Of a stretch of DNA of 31,503 bases, positions 7,506-15,742 are shown piece by piece. Made by a program: the position numbers and the translations under genes. Under the pieces are notes generated by a model. The model worked only from the letters and a program-made list of their open reading frames with translations. It made no database searches and was not told the origin of the DNA. The DNA comes from an uncultured Alphaproteobacteria bacterium (GTDB taxonomy: Bacteria > Pseudomonadota > Alphaproteobacteria > Rickettsiales > UBA1997): NCBI GenBank assembly GCA_903927415.1, contig CAIYMZ010000123.1:1-31503 (forward strand), in the 5' to 3' direction. Position 1 is the first letter of the stretch. The number at the start of each line of letters is the position of its first letter.

Positions 7506-8842
7506 TTTGTATTTTTATTTTTCGCTTCACGGAATTTTTTCCCACCTTCAGCAATTCCAATTTGTTTCGCCCGCGCGACTGCCAGCTCATCCTCCGCCAC
7601 ATTTTTCGTAATCACGCTTCCAGCTCCAATCACTGCGCCACTGCCGATCTCAACCGGCGCGACCAAGGCGCAGTTGGATCCGACGAAAACTCCAGCGCCA
7701 ATTTTGGTTTTGAATTTGCTGTAGCCGTCGTAATTGCAAGTGATTGTGCCGGCGCCGATGTTGGATTCTTCGCCGATTTCAGTGTCGCCGATATAGCTTA
7801 AATGATTCACTTTTGCGCCGCGTTTGAGGTGCGATTTTTTGATCTCAACAAAATTTCCAACGCGAACATTTTCTGCGATTTTAGTTTCAGGACGAATGCG
7901 AGCGAATGGCCCCACAACTACGCCAGATGCGATTTGTGCGCCTTCGATGTGGCAGAAAGATTTTATTTCGACATTTTTTTCAACAGCAACTTTTGGTCCG
8001 AAAAAAACATTCGGATGAATCACGACGTCAGACGAAATTTTAGTGTCGAAAGAAAAATAAATTGAATTCGGATCAAGCAAAGTCGCGCCACCATCCATCA
8101 TTTTTTTGCGCAATTGATTTTGTTTAATCGCTTCGATTTCGGCGAGCTCAACTTTGGAATTCACGCCCAAAACTTCGGTGATTTCAGTTTTGATGAAAGT
8201 GCGTTTGAGCCCCATTTCGCCGGCAACGGCAACGATGTCGGTAAGGTAAAATTCGCCCGCCGCATTTTCATTTTTTATTTGCGCCAAAAGATTTTTTATT
8301 TTTTTGCCGTCAATCGCCATCACGCCCGAATTGCACAAAGCGATTTTTTTCTCCTCGTCATCCGCATCTTTGAACTCAACAATTTTTTCGATGTGGCCTT
8401 TGGTATCAACGACCAAACGGCCATAAGCATTTTCTTTTTCATCTTCAAAACCAAGAACGCACAAAGAAAAATCGTCAAGTTTTTCAACCATTTTTTTGAG
8501 AGTTGCGTGAGAAATAAGTGGCGTGTCACCGTAAAGAATCAAAACTTTTTCACCGATTTTTTCCAGATTTTCGATTCCAGTTTGAACCGCGTGCGCCGTG
8601 CCTTTGCGCTGTTTTTGTAATGCGAAAGAAATTTCTGATTTTGGATGCTCTTGCAGAATTTTTTCTTCGAAATTTTTCATTTCTTCCGAAACCACAATCG
8701 TGATATTTTTCGGATTTAAATGCTCAGCTTCATCAATCACCATATTCAACATTTCGCGCCCAGCAACCTTGTGCAGCACTTTCGGCAAATCAGATTTCAT
8801 GCGAGTGCCTTTACCGGCGGCGAGGATGATGATGGAGAGCAT
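7502..8842 (-). CDS. glmU: Bifunctional GlcNAc-1-phosphate uridylyltransferase / glucosamine-1-phosphate acetyltransferase
   Basis: Makes UDP-GlcNAc for peptidoglycan and lipopolysaccharide. 446 residues. The N-terminal nucleotidyltransferase starts LAAGKGTRMKSDLPKVLHKV, with QKQRKGTAHAVQT and LILYGDTPLI. The C-terminal left-handed beta-helix (about 240-440) shows hexapeptide repeats, HLSYIGDTEIGEESNIGAGT and NYDGYSKFKTKIGAGVFVGS. Cytoplasmic. Its stop overlaps the start of the SH3-domain gene by four bases, so the two are probably cotranscribed, a plausible envelope pairing. Confidence 0.97.
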   Translation of the reverse strand: MLSIIILAAGKGTRMKSDLPKVLHKVAGREMLNMVIDEAEHLNPKNITIVVSEEMKNFEEKILQEHPKSEISFALQKQRKGTAHAVQTGIENLEKIGEKVLILYGDTPLISHATLKKMVEKLDDFSLCVLGFEDEKENAYGRLVVDTKGHIEKIVEFKDADDEEKKIALCNSGVMAIDGKKIKNLLAQIKNENAAGEFYLTDIVAVAGEMGLKRTFIKTEITEVLGVNSKVELAEIEAIKQNQLRKKMMDGGATLLDPNSIYFSFDTKISSDVVIHPNVFFGPKVAVEKNVEIKSFCHIEGAQIASGVVVGPFARIRPETKIAENVRVGNFVEIKKSHLKRGAKVNHLSYIGDTEIGEESNIGAGTITCNYDGYSKFKTKIGAGVFVGSNCALVAPVEIGSGAVIGAGSVITKNVAEDELAVARAKQIGIAEGGKKFREAKNKNTK

Positions 8843-8891
8843 AAAATTAAATTTGAGGTGGTCAGAGGCATCAGGCGAAAGTCTAGTCTGA

Positions 8892-8915
8892 CTACCGCCT
8901 ACCGCCTACCGCCTG
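8892..8915. repeat. Heptamer array in the glmU-ilvC spacer
   Basis: CTACCGC three times followed by CTG. Directly left lies GTCTAGTCTGAC, and GGCATCAGGCG at 8871-8881 is partly complementary to the array. Third member of the heptamer family also seen at 550-617 and 5706-5748. Confidence 0.75.
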
Positions 8916-8926
8916 ATTGCGAACTC

Positions 8927-9946
8927 TTAATTCGATTTCTGATCCACCAACTTATTCTTCGCAATCCATGGCATCATGGCGCGAAGTTTTTCACCAGTAG
9001 CTTCGATTGGGTGGGTTCGGCCTTTGGCGCGCAAGGCGTCAAAATTTTTCTTGCCGGTTTTATTTTCATTCATGAATTCGCGGACGAATTTTCCTTTTTG
9101 GATTTCTTTCAAGATTTTTTGCATCTCTTTTTTGGTGCGGTCGGTGATGATTCTAGGGCCGCGGGTGAGGTCGCCATATTCTGCAGTGTTGGAAATGGAG
9201 TAGCGCATGTTGGCAATGCCGCCTTCGTAGAGGAGGTCGACGATCAATTTCATTTCGTGGAGACATTCGAAATAAGCCATTTCCGGTGCGTAGCCAGCTT
9301 CGGTTAAAGTCTCAAAACCGGCTTGAATCAAGGCTGTAACACCACCACAAAGAACTGCTTGTTCGCCAAAAAGATCAGTTTCACATTCTTCTTTGAAGTT
9401 GGTTTCGATGACTCCTGAGCGTCCGCCACCAATTGCCGAAGCGTAGGAAAGCGCGATTTTCAAAGCATTTCCAGAAACATCTTGAGCAACTGCGACGAGG
9501 CAAGGAACTCCGCCGCCTTTAACATATTCGCCACGAACCGTGTGTCCTGGGCCCTTCGGCGCCACCATGAAAACGTCTAAATCTTTGCGCGGTTTAATTA
9601 GTTTGAAGTGAATATTGAGGCCGTGAGCAAAGACGAGACAAGCGCCTTTCTTCAAATTTTTCTTCAAATCTTGAGTGTAAAGTTCGGCCTGAAGTTCATC
9701 GGGAACTAGCACCATTACGACATCTGCCCATTTTGCTGCGGCAGCGTTTGACAAAACTTCGAAGCCGGCATTTCTTGCTTTTTCAGCGGAGGAAGAATTT
9801 TCGCGCAGTGCAATTTTAACTTCGGCGACGCCGCTATCCCGTAGGTTTTGCGCGTGAGCATGAGCTTGTGAACCGTAACCAATTACAGCAACTTTTTTGG
9901 ATTGAATGAGGCTCAAATCAGCGTCGCGGTCGTAGAAAACTTTCAT
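8927..9946 (-). CDS. ilvC: Ketol-acid reductoisomerase
   Basis: NADPH- and Mg-dependent second step of isoleucine and valine synthesis. 339 residues, the short class I form. The Rossmann motif is VIGYGSQAHAHAQNLRDSG (about 21-39). The all-helical catalytic domain has ETDLFGEQAVLCGGV, ETLTEAGYAPEMAYFECLHE and ISNTAEYGD. Start MKVFYDRDADLSLIQ is standard. No other ilv or leu gene is in the window. Confidence 0.98.
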   Translation of the reverse strand: MKVFYDRDADLSLIQSKKVAVIGYGSQAHAHAQNLRDSGVAEVKIALRENSSSAEKARNAGFEVLSNAAAAKWADVVMVLVPDELQAELYTQDLKKNLKKGACLVFAHGLNIHFKLIKPRKDLDVFMVAPKGPGHTVRGEYVKGGGVPCLVAVAQDVSGNALKIALSYASAIGGGRSGVIETNFKEECETDLFGEQAVLCGGVTALIQAGFETLTEAGYAPEMAYFECLHEMKLIVDLLYEGGIANMRYSISNTAEYGDLTRGPRIITDRTKKEMQKILKEIQKGKFVREFMNENKTGKKNFDALRAKGRTHPIEATGEKLRAMMPWIAKNKLVDQKSN

Positions 9947-10019
9947 GATTTTTTAGTTTTTAGTTTGGGGGAGGGGGGAGAAAAAGAGTGGCGAAAATTA
10001 TTGGCGGGAAATGGTTTGT

Positions 10020-10640
10020 CTAGTAAAAAACCACCTCTCCCGCCGCCACGTCATACATGCCGCCGATGAGCGCGATTTCTCTTTTGCGCAACATCGTTTC
10101 GATAATTTTGCTGCGGCGCGGAATTTGCTTCATCACTTTACGAACGTTGATCGAAGCAACATTTTGTACGAAAGAAAAATTTTCAGAATTACGATTTTCC
10201 TTCGTTTTTATTTCCGCTTGCACTGCCGGTTTTATTTTTTTGAGCAACCCCGTCAGATTGCCCATTTGCAAATGATCACAAGCGCCTTTGATCGCGCCGC
10301 ATTCGCTGTGGCCGAGCACCATCACCAATTTTACGCCGGCGATTTTGACGGCAAATTCCATGCTGCCGATGATGTCGTCATTCAAAATATTTCCGGCGAT
10401 GCGGCAGGAAAGAACGTCGCCCAAGCCTTGATCAAAAATTAATTCAGCCGAAGTGCGCGAGTCGATGCAGCTAAGAATGAAAGCGAACGGATGCTGCTCG
10501 GTTGAAGTTTCATTGACCTGCCGCAATAGATTTCGATTGATGTTTAGGTTGTTGACGAAGCGTTTATTCCCGTCTTTTAAAAGCCTCACAGCTCTTGCCG
10601 GAGTAAGTGAATCGCGAATTTCTTTAGTTAAAGTGATCAT
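10020..10640 (-). CDS. Beta-class carbonic anhydrase
   Basis: Interconverts CO2 and bicarbonate. 206 residues from ATG at 10640; the zinc site is C58, H111 and C114, with the D60-R62 pair, in SCIDSRTSAELIF and LGHSECGAIKG. SRIAGN-type segment CRIAGNILND is present. The frame is open to 10703, but that extension lies inside the upstream SulP gene, so the later start is preferred. SulP ends at 10645, four bases upstream, implying one transcript and a joint role in bicarbonate uptake and balance. Confidence 0.95.
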   Translation of the reverse strand: MITLTKEIRDSLTPARAVRLLKDGNKRFVNNLNINRNLLRQVNETSTEQHPFAFILSCIDSRTSAELIFDQGLGDVLSCRIAGNILNDDIIGSMEFAVKIAGVKLVMVLGHSECGAIKGACDHLQMGNLTGLLKKIKPAVQAEIKTKENRNSENFSFVQNVASINVRKVMKQIPRRSKIIETMLRKREIALIGGMYDVAAGEVVFY

Positions 10641-10644
10641 AATT

Positions 10645-12168
10645 TTACCAAGTTTTTTTGTTAACGCCGATAATTTCGAGCGCGATATTTTTTGATTTCG
10701 CATTAGCGCGAAAATCTTCGATAATTTCGATTACATCGTGATCGATAAATTTTGATTTCGTGCCGTCGATTACTGCGCTGGAATTGGGCGGAATCGAATT
10801 CAACATTTGCAAAATGCTGCCTTTATTGAGGAAGGAAACTTCCTGCGCCAAGCGAATAATGTGGCGATCATTTTTACCTTCTTCGTCAGAAATTTTTTGG
10901 TAAGAATTGCGCAAATTTCCGTAGAGAATGAAGCAGATGGCAGTTGCCATTCCAAGCATCACGCCCTTGAGCAGATCGGTCGCAATCATTGCAAGAATCG
11001 TGATTACGAAAGGCAAAAATTGCATGAGTCCAAGTTTGTAAACCTGCCTAAAAATTTGCGGTTTGGCGAGTTTGTAACCAACCGCAATCAGAATGCAGGC
11101 AAGGCTCGCCAGCGGAATCATGTTGAGCAAATTCGGAATCGTGATTACTGAAATTAGCAGAAAAAATCCGTGCAAAATTGCTGAATCTTTTGTTTTACCG
11201 CCGAAGGAAATATTGGCGCTGCTTCGCACCACGACCTGCGTGATTGGCAAGCCGCCGATTAATCCGGAAATAATATTTCCCAAACCTTGTGCTTTGAGTT
11301 CGCGATTGGTTGGGGTGATTCTTTTTTGTGGATCTAGCTTGTCTGTTGCCTCAACGCAGAGAAGGGTTTCCAAACTTGCGACAACTGCAATCACTAGCGC
11401 CATTTCGTAAATTTGCGGATTTCTTAACTGGGTAAAATCGGGGAATGTGAAGAGTTTTATAAACTCACCAAAACTTGTTGCTGTAGGAATTGTGACGATT
11501 TGATTTTCTCCGAGCTGAAAAAAATTGCTGAAAATTATTCCGACAATCACCACCAAAAAAGGCGCCTGAATCAGTTTGGAAATTTTGTGTTTTTTGATCA
11601 CAGAACTTTCCCACAAGATCAAAATCAGCAGCGAAATTATTGAGATGGTGATCGCCTCTAAAGTGAAGTAATTCAGGCATTCAGAGAGTTTTTGTAAAAC
11701 CGTTTCTTGCTGTAATTCTTCTGATTCGAAATCGGCAGAAAAATTTTTGTCGTAGCCCAAAGCGTGCGGAATTTGTTTAATGATGATCAGCAATCCGATG
11801 CCGGCGAGCATGCCTTTAATGACGGCGGAAGGGAAGTAGTAGGCGATGTTTCCGAGTCGCAGAAATCCCAAAATTATTTGCAATATTCCGGCCAAAATAA
11901 TCGCCACCAAAAAACTTTCCCAAGAATTTCCGAGCAGTTGGATGTAGGTGAAAACAATGACAGCAAGACCAGCTGCTGGACCACTAACCCCGAGGTGTGA
12001 ACCACTGGCGGCGCCGACAACAATTCCGCCAATTATTCCGGCAATTATTCCCGAAAAAAGTGGTGCGCCGGAAGCAAGAGCCATGCCAAGACAAAGCGGT
12101 AAAGCAACGAAGAAGACCACGATACTAGCCGGTAAATCGGCGCGAATATTTTTAAATTTTTTTTGCAT
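10645..12168 (-). CDS. SulP-family anion permease (probable bicarbonate transporter)
   Basis: 507-residue inner-membrane transporter. The N-terminal half begins RADLPASIVVFFVALPLCLG and GIIGGIVVGAASGSHLGVSG, typical of SulP proteins, followed by about ten more hydrophobic segments including GLIGGLPITQVVVRSSANIS. The C-terminus (about 430-507) is a STAS domain (SSAVIDGTKSKFIDHDVIEI). SulP proteins carry sulfate or bicarbonate. The carbonic anhydrase gene four bases downstream makes bicarbonate the better guess, as in known SulP-carbonic anhydrase fusions. A 164-nt hairpin lies 42 bases upstream of the start. Confidence 0.93.
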   Translation of the reverse strand: MQKKFKNIRADLPASIVVFFVALPLCLGMALASGAPLFSGIIAGIIGGIVVGAASGSHLGVSGPAAGLAVIVFTYIQLLGNSWESFLVAIILAGILQIILGFLRLGNIAYYFPSAVIKGMLAGIGLLIIIKQIPHALGYDKNFSADFESEELQQETVLQKLSECLNYFTLEAITISIISLLILILWESSVIKKHKISKLIQAPFLVVIVGIIFSNFFQLGENQIVTIPTATSFGEFIKLFTFPDFTQLRNPQIYEMALVIAVVASLETLLCVEATDKLDPQKRITPTNRELKAQGLGNIISGLIGGLPITQVVVRSSANISFGGKTKDSAILHGFFLLISVITIPNLLNMIPLASLACILIAVGYKLAKPQIFRQVYKLGLMQFLPFVITILAMIATDLLKGVMLGMATAICFILYGNLRNSYQKISDEEGKNDRHIIRLAQEVSFLNKGSILQMLNSIPPNSSAVIDGTKSKFIDHDVIEIIEDFRANAKSKNIALEIIGVNKKTW

Positions 12169-12210
12169 ATTTAGCTTAAATTAATTTCCAAAAAACGTGG
12201 TGAGGAAAAT

Positions 12211-12374
12211 TAGAGCCTATCTTCAAGCCCACTGTGCCTCGATTTTTCAGAAATTTTGAGCGACTTTTTTGCAAAATTTTGCCGCTGTATCGAGAATACA
12301 GCAAAAAATTTTGCAAAAAAACGAGCCAAAATTTGTGGAAAAGCGAGGCACAGTGGGCTTGAAGATAGGCTCTA
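12211..12374. repeat. 164-nt near-perfect long hairpin with 31-bp terminal inverted repeats
   Basis: The ends 12211-12241 and 12344-12374 are perfect 31-bp reverse complements. Inside, TTTTTTGCAAAATTTT (12265-12280) pairs with 12305-12320, and GCTGTAT (12284-12290) pairs with ATACAGC (12296-12302), so the whole element folds to one stem. No transposase or reading frame. It lies between the stop of a small secreted-protein gene and the SulP start, both on the minus strand. It could be a MITE-like element, a structured leader or a terminator; there is no plain U-tract after it. Confidence 0.92.
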
Positions 12375-12665
12375 TTAAGTGTTGGGAGGGGAGGTGGGAA
12401 CGGTTGCGGAGAATTGCGGCAAAGAAGGGGAGTTGGAGAGGCTGATTATTTTTGTGAGAGGTGGAAAAATTGAGGAGTTTTTTAGTGAGTGATCGAAGGT
12501 TAAGTCTTCGAATTCGAGATCGGTTTTTTCTTCGGATGGCTGGTTGTCGGAGATTAAAATTTTAGTAAAATCTTCGCGCAAGTCAGAGGCGAAAGCTGCT
12601 TGGGAGCTAAGCAAAAAGCTGATGCCGATTAAAGTTAGAATGAATTTTTTACAGAGATTTTGCAT
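12375..12665 (-). CDS. Small secreted protein of unknown function
   Basis: 96 residues. The first 26 form a clear signal peptide (MQNLCKKFILTLIGISFLL, then SSQAAFA|SD). The mature part is acidic then Ser/Pro-rich (LPQFSATVPTSPPN) with no recognised domain. Its stop lies one base beyond the 164-nt hairpin, so the C-terminus may have been changed when that element arrived. It is read towards SulP; a shared transcript is possible. Confidence 0.6.
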   Translation of the reverse strand: MQNLCKKFILTLIGISFLLSSQAAFASDLREDFTKILISDNQPSEEKTDLEFEDLTFDHSLKNSSIFPPLTKIISLSNSPSLPQFSATVPTSPPNT

Positions 12666-12738
12666 GAAAATTTTTTGGGTTGGGTTGGTGTTTTATGGTT
12701 GGGGTTTTTGTGATTTCAAGAGGATTTTTCTACGCCTC

Positions 12739-12833
12739 CGTCATCCTTGAATCCGAAGGATTCGAGGATCTCAGGAGTTTTAATTCTGAAGCTAAACGCC
12801 CGAGATCCTCGGCGCTGTGCGCCAAGGATGACG
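12739..12833. repeat. 95-nt double-hairpin palindromic element
   Basis: Starts CGTCATCC and ends GGATGACG. Left hairpin: ATCCTTGAATCC-GAA-GGATTCGAGGAT. Right hairpin: ATCCTCGGCGC-TGT-GCGCCAAGGAT. They are joined by a 35-nt linker starting CTCAGGAG and ending CCCGAG. It fills most of the 192-nt spacer between the small secreted-protein gene and the TauE/SafE gene. Confidence 0.92.
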
Positions 12834-12857
12834 TATCTGGTAGCACGTGCGGAATAT

Positions 12858-13574
12858 TCAAAAAACCTTCGTCAAAAATTTAATTCCCGCCAAAATTGTG
12901 ATGATTGCGATTCCCTTTTTAAAAATTTCTTCGCTGATTTTTAAATGAACCTTATGGCCGAGTTTTATGGCGATGAAGACTGGAATTATCGTCCAGAAAA
13001 TGTCGTAAAAAAAATCTAATTTTATTTGGCCTTGCAGTGAAAGTTGAATGATGCGAATGAGGTTAAAAAAGACGAAAGCCACTGCCAATGTTGAGCGCAG
13101 ACCAGATTTACTTTTAAAATCTTTTTGCAAGGCGCCAACCCAAAACGGTCCGCCAATTCCAAAAGATCCGCAAGAAATTCCGCCAATAAAAATTAATTTA
13201 TTTTTGAAAATTTTTGGAAAAACAAATTTGTCAAAAAACATTGTTTTGATCGCAAGAAGAATGAGCAAAATTCCAAAAATTAAACTTAAAATTTCTGCAG
13301 AAAATTCACTGAAAATGAAGGTGCCTAAAATTGTTCCTGCAGTGCAAAGTGGGATCAAAGATTTGAAGATTTTTTTGTCGAAAGATTTGTGATCGGTGAA
13401 AAGAATGTAAGCGCTGGAACAGGTGCCGATGTAAAGTCCAGCGAGGATCATCTCTTTCAAATCCATAAAAAATCCGAGGATGGCGTAAGCGATTAATCCG
13501 CCACCAAAACCAAGGATGCTTTCGATGAAAAAGCCGAGGGAAAAACTTGTTGCGATTAGGATTGCAATTGACAT
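12858..13574 (-). CDS. TauE/SafE-family (DUF81) membrane permease
   Basis: 238-residue inner-membrane protein with seven to eight hydrophobic segments. Family features are the N-terminal GFFIESILGFGGGLI and, in the second half, IGGISCGSFGIGGPFWVGAL, the two inverted GxGGG-like repeats of the TauE/SafE fold. Members export or import sulfur-containing or organic anions; substrate here unknown. The start at 13574 puts the first helix at the N-terminus. A longer frame to 13808 overlaps the divergent outer-membrane gene and is rejected. Confidence 0.87.
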   Translation of the reverse strand: MSIAILIATSFSLGFFIESILGFGGGLIAYAILGFFMDLKEMILAGLYIGTCSSAYILFTDHKSFDKKIFKSLIPLCTAGTILGTFIFSEFSAEILSLIFGILLILLAIKTMFFDKFVFPKIFKNKLIFIGGISCGSFGIGGPFWVGALQKDFKSKSGLRSTLAVAFVFFNLIRIIQLSLQGQIKLDFFYDIFWTIIPVFIAIKLGHKVHLKISEEIFKKGIAIITILAGIKFLTKVF

Positions 13575-13629
13575 AAATTTGTAAAAATTTCCTTCAAAAA
13601 AATTCCCATATTTTCCAACGAAATAATCG

Positions 13630-14868
13630 ATGAAAAAGCTTTTGCCATTTTTAATTTTTGGATTTTTTTCTTGTGAATCTTTTGCTGAAGATAGCTTTGC
13701 GCCAAGCATTCTAAGAAGCTTGGTCGAAGAAGACACTGACAAATTTTTGGAAGAAAAACGCATGATCTTCAAGCCAAATCTTTCCAATAAACTTGCTACG
13801 GATGTCACTTTTGATGATACTTACCAAGCCACGGACAGAAAGGATGAATATAGCGATGCAAAGGTTAGGGTGCGCCTTTATTCCACGTTAAATTTTACAA
13901 AAAATATTTCGTTAAACAGCTTTTTGGAATTGGATCAATCTCGCCAAGCCTCTGAAACAGCCAGGCGTTCTAACCTTCCAAGTGGCGGAGGAGATCGCTC
14001 TTTTGAAAATGAGGGCATTCACGCCGAAGAACTAACTCTCGATTATGACAGTAAAAATTTCGCTTTAGTTGCCGGAAAATTTAACCCCGATTACGGAACG
14101 GCATGGAAGTGGAATCGCGGCATTTGGGCTTGGAGCGTGGCTGAAAATTATCGCCTCAGAGAAAAATTAGGGATCGACACGATCTATCGTTTGGGTGATA
14201 TCAAAAAAACTGGGCAATATGAATTTGGTTTAGGCGCCTTCACTAATGATCGAAAAAATATCGATAATGCCGTGATTACAGGGCGTGATTCTGACCACAA
14301 ATTTGATGCAAAGCCGGGAGATACAAGATCGTTGCAATCTTACGTAGCCTCGCTCGACGTCAATTTTGATTTTGGTGAAAAATTCAGCGACAAGGAAAAA
14401 TTATCATACCATTTTGCTTATTCGAACTTGGCCGTGAATGAGCGCGCAAGCTCAGTTCCGCCCACAAAAATTGATGATCAAAAAGGTTTTGTTGCGGGGA
14501 TGAATTACCAATATCCGATCGTAGAAAATTTTACTTTGGACACCTTGCTTGAATATCAAAACACAAGAAACCTAAATGGAAATTCGGACGTGACGGAAAA
14601 TTATTTTACTGCCAGTGCGGTGGGAAAAATTCATAAAAATTGGAATACGACTTTGGCTTATGCAGAGCGTAAAAACATGCATGCAGACCAATTTGGTTTT
14701 GATCAAAATTTATCGGAAATTTCTTTTGGCTACGAGTTCAACAAAAATAATTTTTTCGATAAATTTCTAGTTCAAATCGGTTACAAAAATCAGCGCACGA
14801 ATTACAAAACCAGCATCGACACGCAGAACGCGCTTGGGTTACTGGCAAGATATTACAAAAATTTTTAA
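13630..14868 (+). CDS. Probable outer-membrane beta-barrel (porin-like) protein
   Basis: 412 residues. Signal peptide MKKLLPFLIFGFFSCESFA with likely cleavage before ED. The rest alternates amphipathic strands rich in Tyr/Phe/Asn, with strand-like segments such as RVRLYSTLNFTKNISLNSFL, FALVAGKFNPDYG and TTLAYAERKNM, and it ends in an aromatic strand, LLARYYKNF. The C-terminal Phe is the usual BAM recognition signal. GKFNPDYGTAWKWNRGIW is reminiscent of phosphate- or sugar-porin barrels, but I cannot name a subfamily. hisG follows at ten bases; the divergent TauE/SafE gene shares the 55-bp upstream spacer. Confidence 0.8.
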   Translation: MKKLLPFLIFGFFSCESFAEDSFAPSILRSLVEEDTDKFLEEKRMIFKPNLSNKLATDVTFDDTYQATDRKDEYSDAKVRVRLYSTLNFTKNISLNSFLELDQSRQASETARRSNLPSGGGDRSFENEGIHAEELTLDYDSKNFALVAGKFNPDYGTAWKWNRGIWAWSVAENYRLREKLGIDTIYRLGDIKKTGQYEFGLGAFTNDRKNIDNAVITGRDSDHKFDAKPGDTRSLQSYVASLDVNFDFGEKFSDKEKLSYHFAYSNLAVNERASSVPPTKIDDQKGFVAGMNYQYPIVENFTLDTLLEYQNTRNLNGNSDVTENYFTASAVGKIHKNWNTTLAYAERKNMHADQFGFDQNLSEISFGYEFNKNNFFDKFLVQIGYKNQRTNYKTSIDTQNALGLLARYYKNF

Positions 14869-14878
14869 CATTTTTAAC

Positions 14879-15742
14879 ATGAAAAATGACGCAGGCCAAA
14901 GGCCGAGTAATTTTCAACTCGCTCTAAAAAATAAAAAATCTGCGAGTAAAAATGACGCAGGCCAAAGGCCGAGTAATTTTCAACTCGCTCCAAAAAATAA
15001 AAAATCTGCGAGTAAAAATGACGCAGGCCAAAGGCCGAGTAATTTTCAACTCGCTCCAAAAAATAAAAAATCTGCGAGTAAAAAACTTTTACTCGCAGTT
15101 CCAAAGGGAAGAATTCTTGATGAGCTATACCCTTTATTCGCAAGGATTAGCCTAATTCCAGAAAAAGATTTTTTTAATGAATCTTCGCGGAAATTAATTT
15201 TTAAAACCAATCGTCAAAATTTAGAAATCGTAAAAGTGCGATCATTCGACGTCGCAACTTTCGTAAAATTCGGCGCGGCAGATTTAGGCATTTGCGGCTC
15301 AGATGTTTTAGAAGAATTTTCCTCCGCAGAAATTTTTCCAATTCTTGATTTAAAAATCGGCAAATGCCGCCTGTCGATCGCAACAAAAAAATCGTCAGTC
15401 GACGGTCAGAAGTTATCTCAGCCTCAAAGCGACTTACGACTATTCTCCCACCTCCGCATTGCCACAAAATATCCCGCCATCGCCAGCAAATATTTTTCAA
15501 ATCTTGGAATTCAGGCTGAAGCCATCAAACTCAACGGCGCGATCGAGATTGCGCCGAAGTTAAATCTTTGCGATTTCATTTTGGATTTGGTTAGCAGCGG
15601 AAAAACTCTCGCCGAAAATGACATGGCCGAAGTGCAAAAAGTTATGGATGTTAGCTCTCATCTTATCGTCAATCGCGCCTCCTTAAAAACTGCGAATCAT
15701 GAAATTAATCAGCTAATAAAAATTTTTGATGCAACGAAATAG
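14879..15742 (+). CDS. hisG: ATP phosphoribosyltransferase, short form, with a triplicated N-terminal insert
   Basis: First step of histidine synthesis, joining ATP and PRPP. The enzyme proper starts at residue 68 (KKLLLAVPKGRILDELYP) and has FGAADLGICGSDVLEE, LRIATKYPAIASKYF and the PRPP-site region LCDFILDLVSSGKTLAEND. It ends without the C-terminal ACT-like domain, so this is the short form, which needs HisZ as partner (not in the window). Residues 2-67 are three 22-residue copies from a 66-nt tandem repeat. A short extra stretch near residues 172-188 contains the heptamer GACTTAC. The start at 14879 is the first ATG after the barrel gene; no clear Shine-Dalgarno. Confidence 0.93.
   Translation: MKNDAGQRPSNFQLALKNKKSASKNDAGQRPSNFQLAPKNKKSASKNDAGQRPSNFQLAPKNKKSASKKLLLAVPKGRILDELYPLFARISLIPEKDFFNESSRKLIFKTNRQNLEIVKVRSFDVATFVKFGAADLGICGSDVLEEFSSAEIFPILDLKIGKCRLSIATKKSSVDGQKLSQPQSDLRLFSHLRIATKYPAIASKYFSNLGIQAEAIKLNGAIEIAPKLNLCDFILDLVSSGKTLAENDMAEVQKVMDVSSHLIVNRASLKTANHEINQLIKIFDATK
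14882..15079 (+). repeat. Three 66-nt tandem repeats in the 5' end of hisG
   Basis: Copies at 14882-14947, 14948-15013 and 15014-15079 differ at one base (Leu in copy 1, Pro in copies 2 and 3). Each contains GGCC-AAA-GGCC and GAGT...ACTC inverted repeats and ends CTGCGAGT. The end of the third copy, CTGCGAGTAAAA (15072-15083), pairs perfectly with TTTTACTCGCAG (15087-15098), which are genuine hisG codons. 66 is a multiple of three, so frame is kept. Confidence 0.95.

Noticed and set aside
8114..8620. 168-codon plus-strand frame
   Set aside because: Antisense to the middle of glmU. Phe/Asn-rich composition is what the complement of Lys/Glu codons gives; no family match.
10011..10442. 143-codon plus-strand frame
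   Set aside because: Antisense to the carbonic anhydrase gene, whose zinc-site motifs are on the other strand.
12211..12374. Ordinary intrinsic terminator
   Set aside because: The stem is many times the usual length, and no U-tract follows on the minus strand. A termination effect remains possible but is not its defining feature.
13575..13808. 78-residue N-terminal extension of the TauE/SafE gene
   Set aside because: It lies antisense within the signal peptide and first part of the divergent outer-membrane gene, is not hydrophobic, and the family starts with the helix at MSIAILIATSF.
14882..15079. CRISPR array
   Set aside because: The three 66-nt units are contiguous with no spacers, keep the hisG frame, and no cas gene is near.
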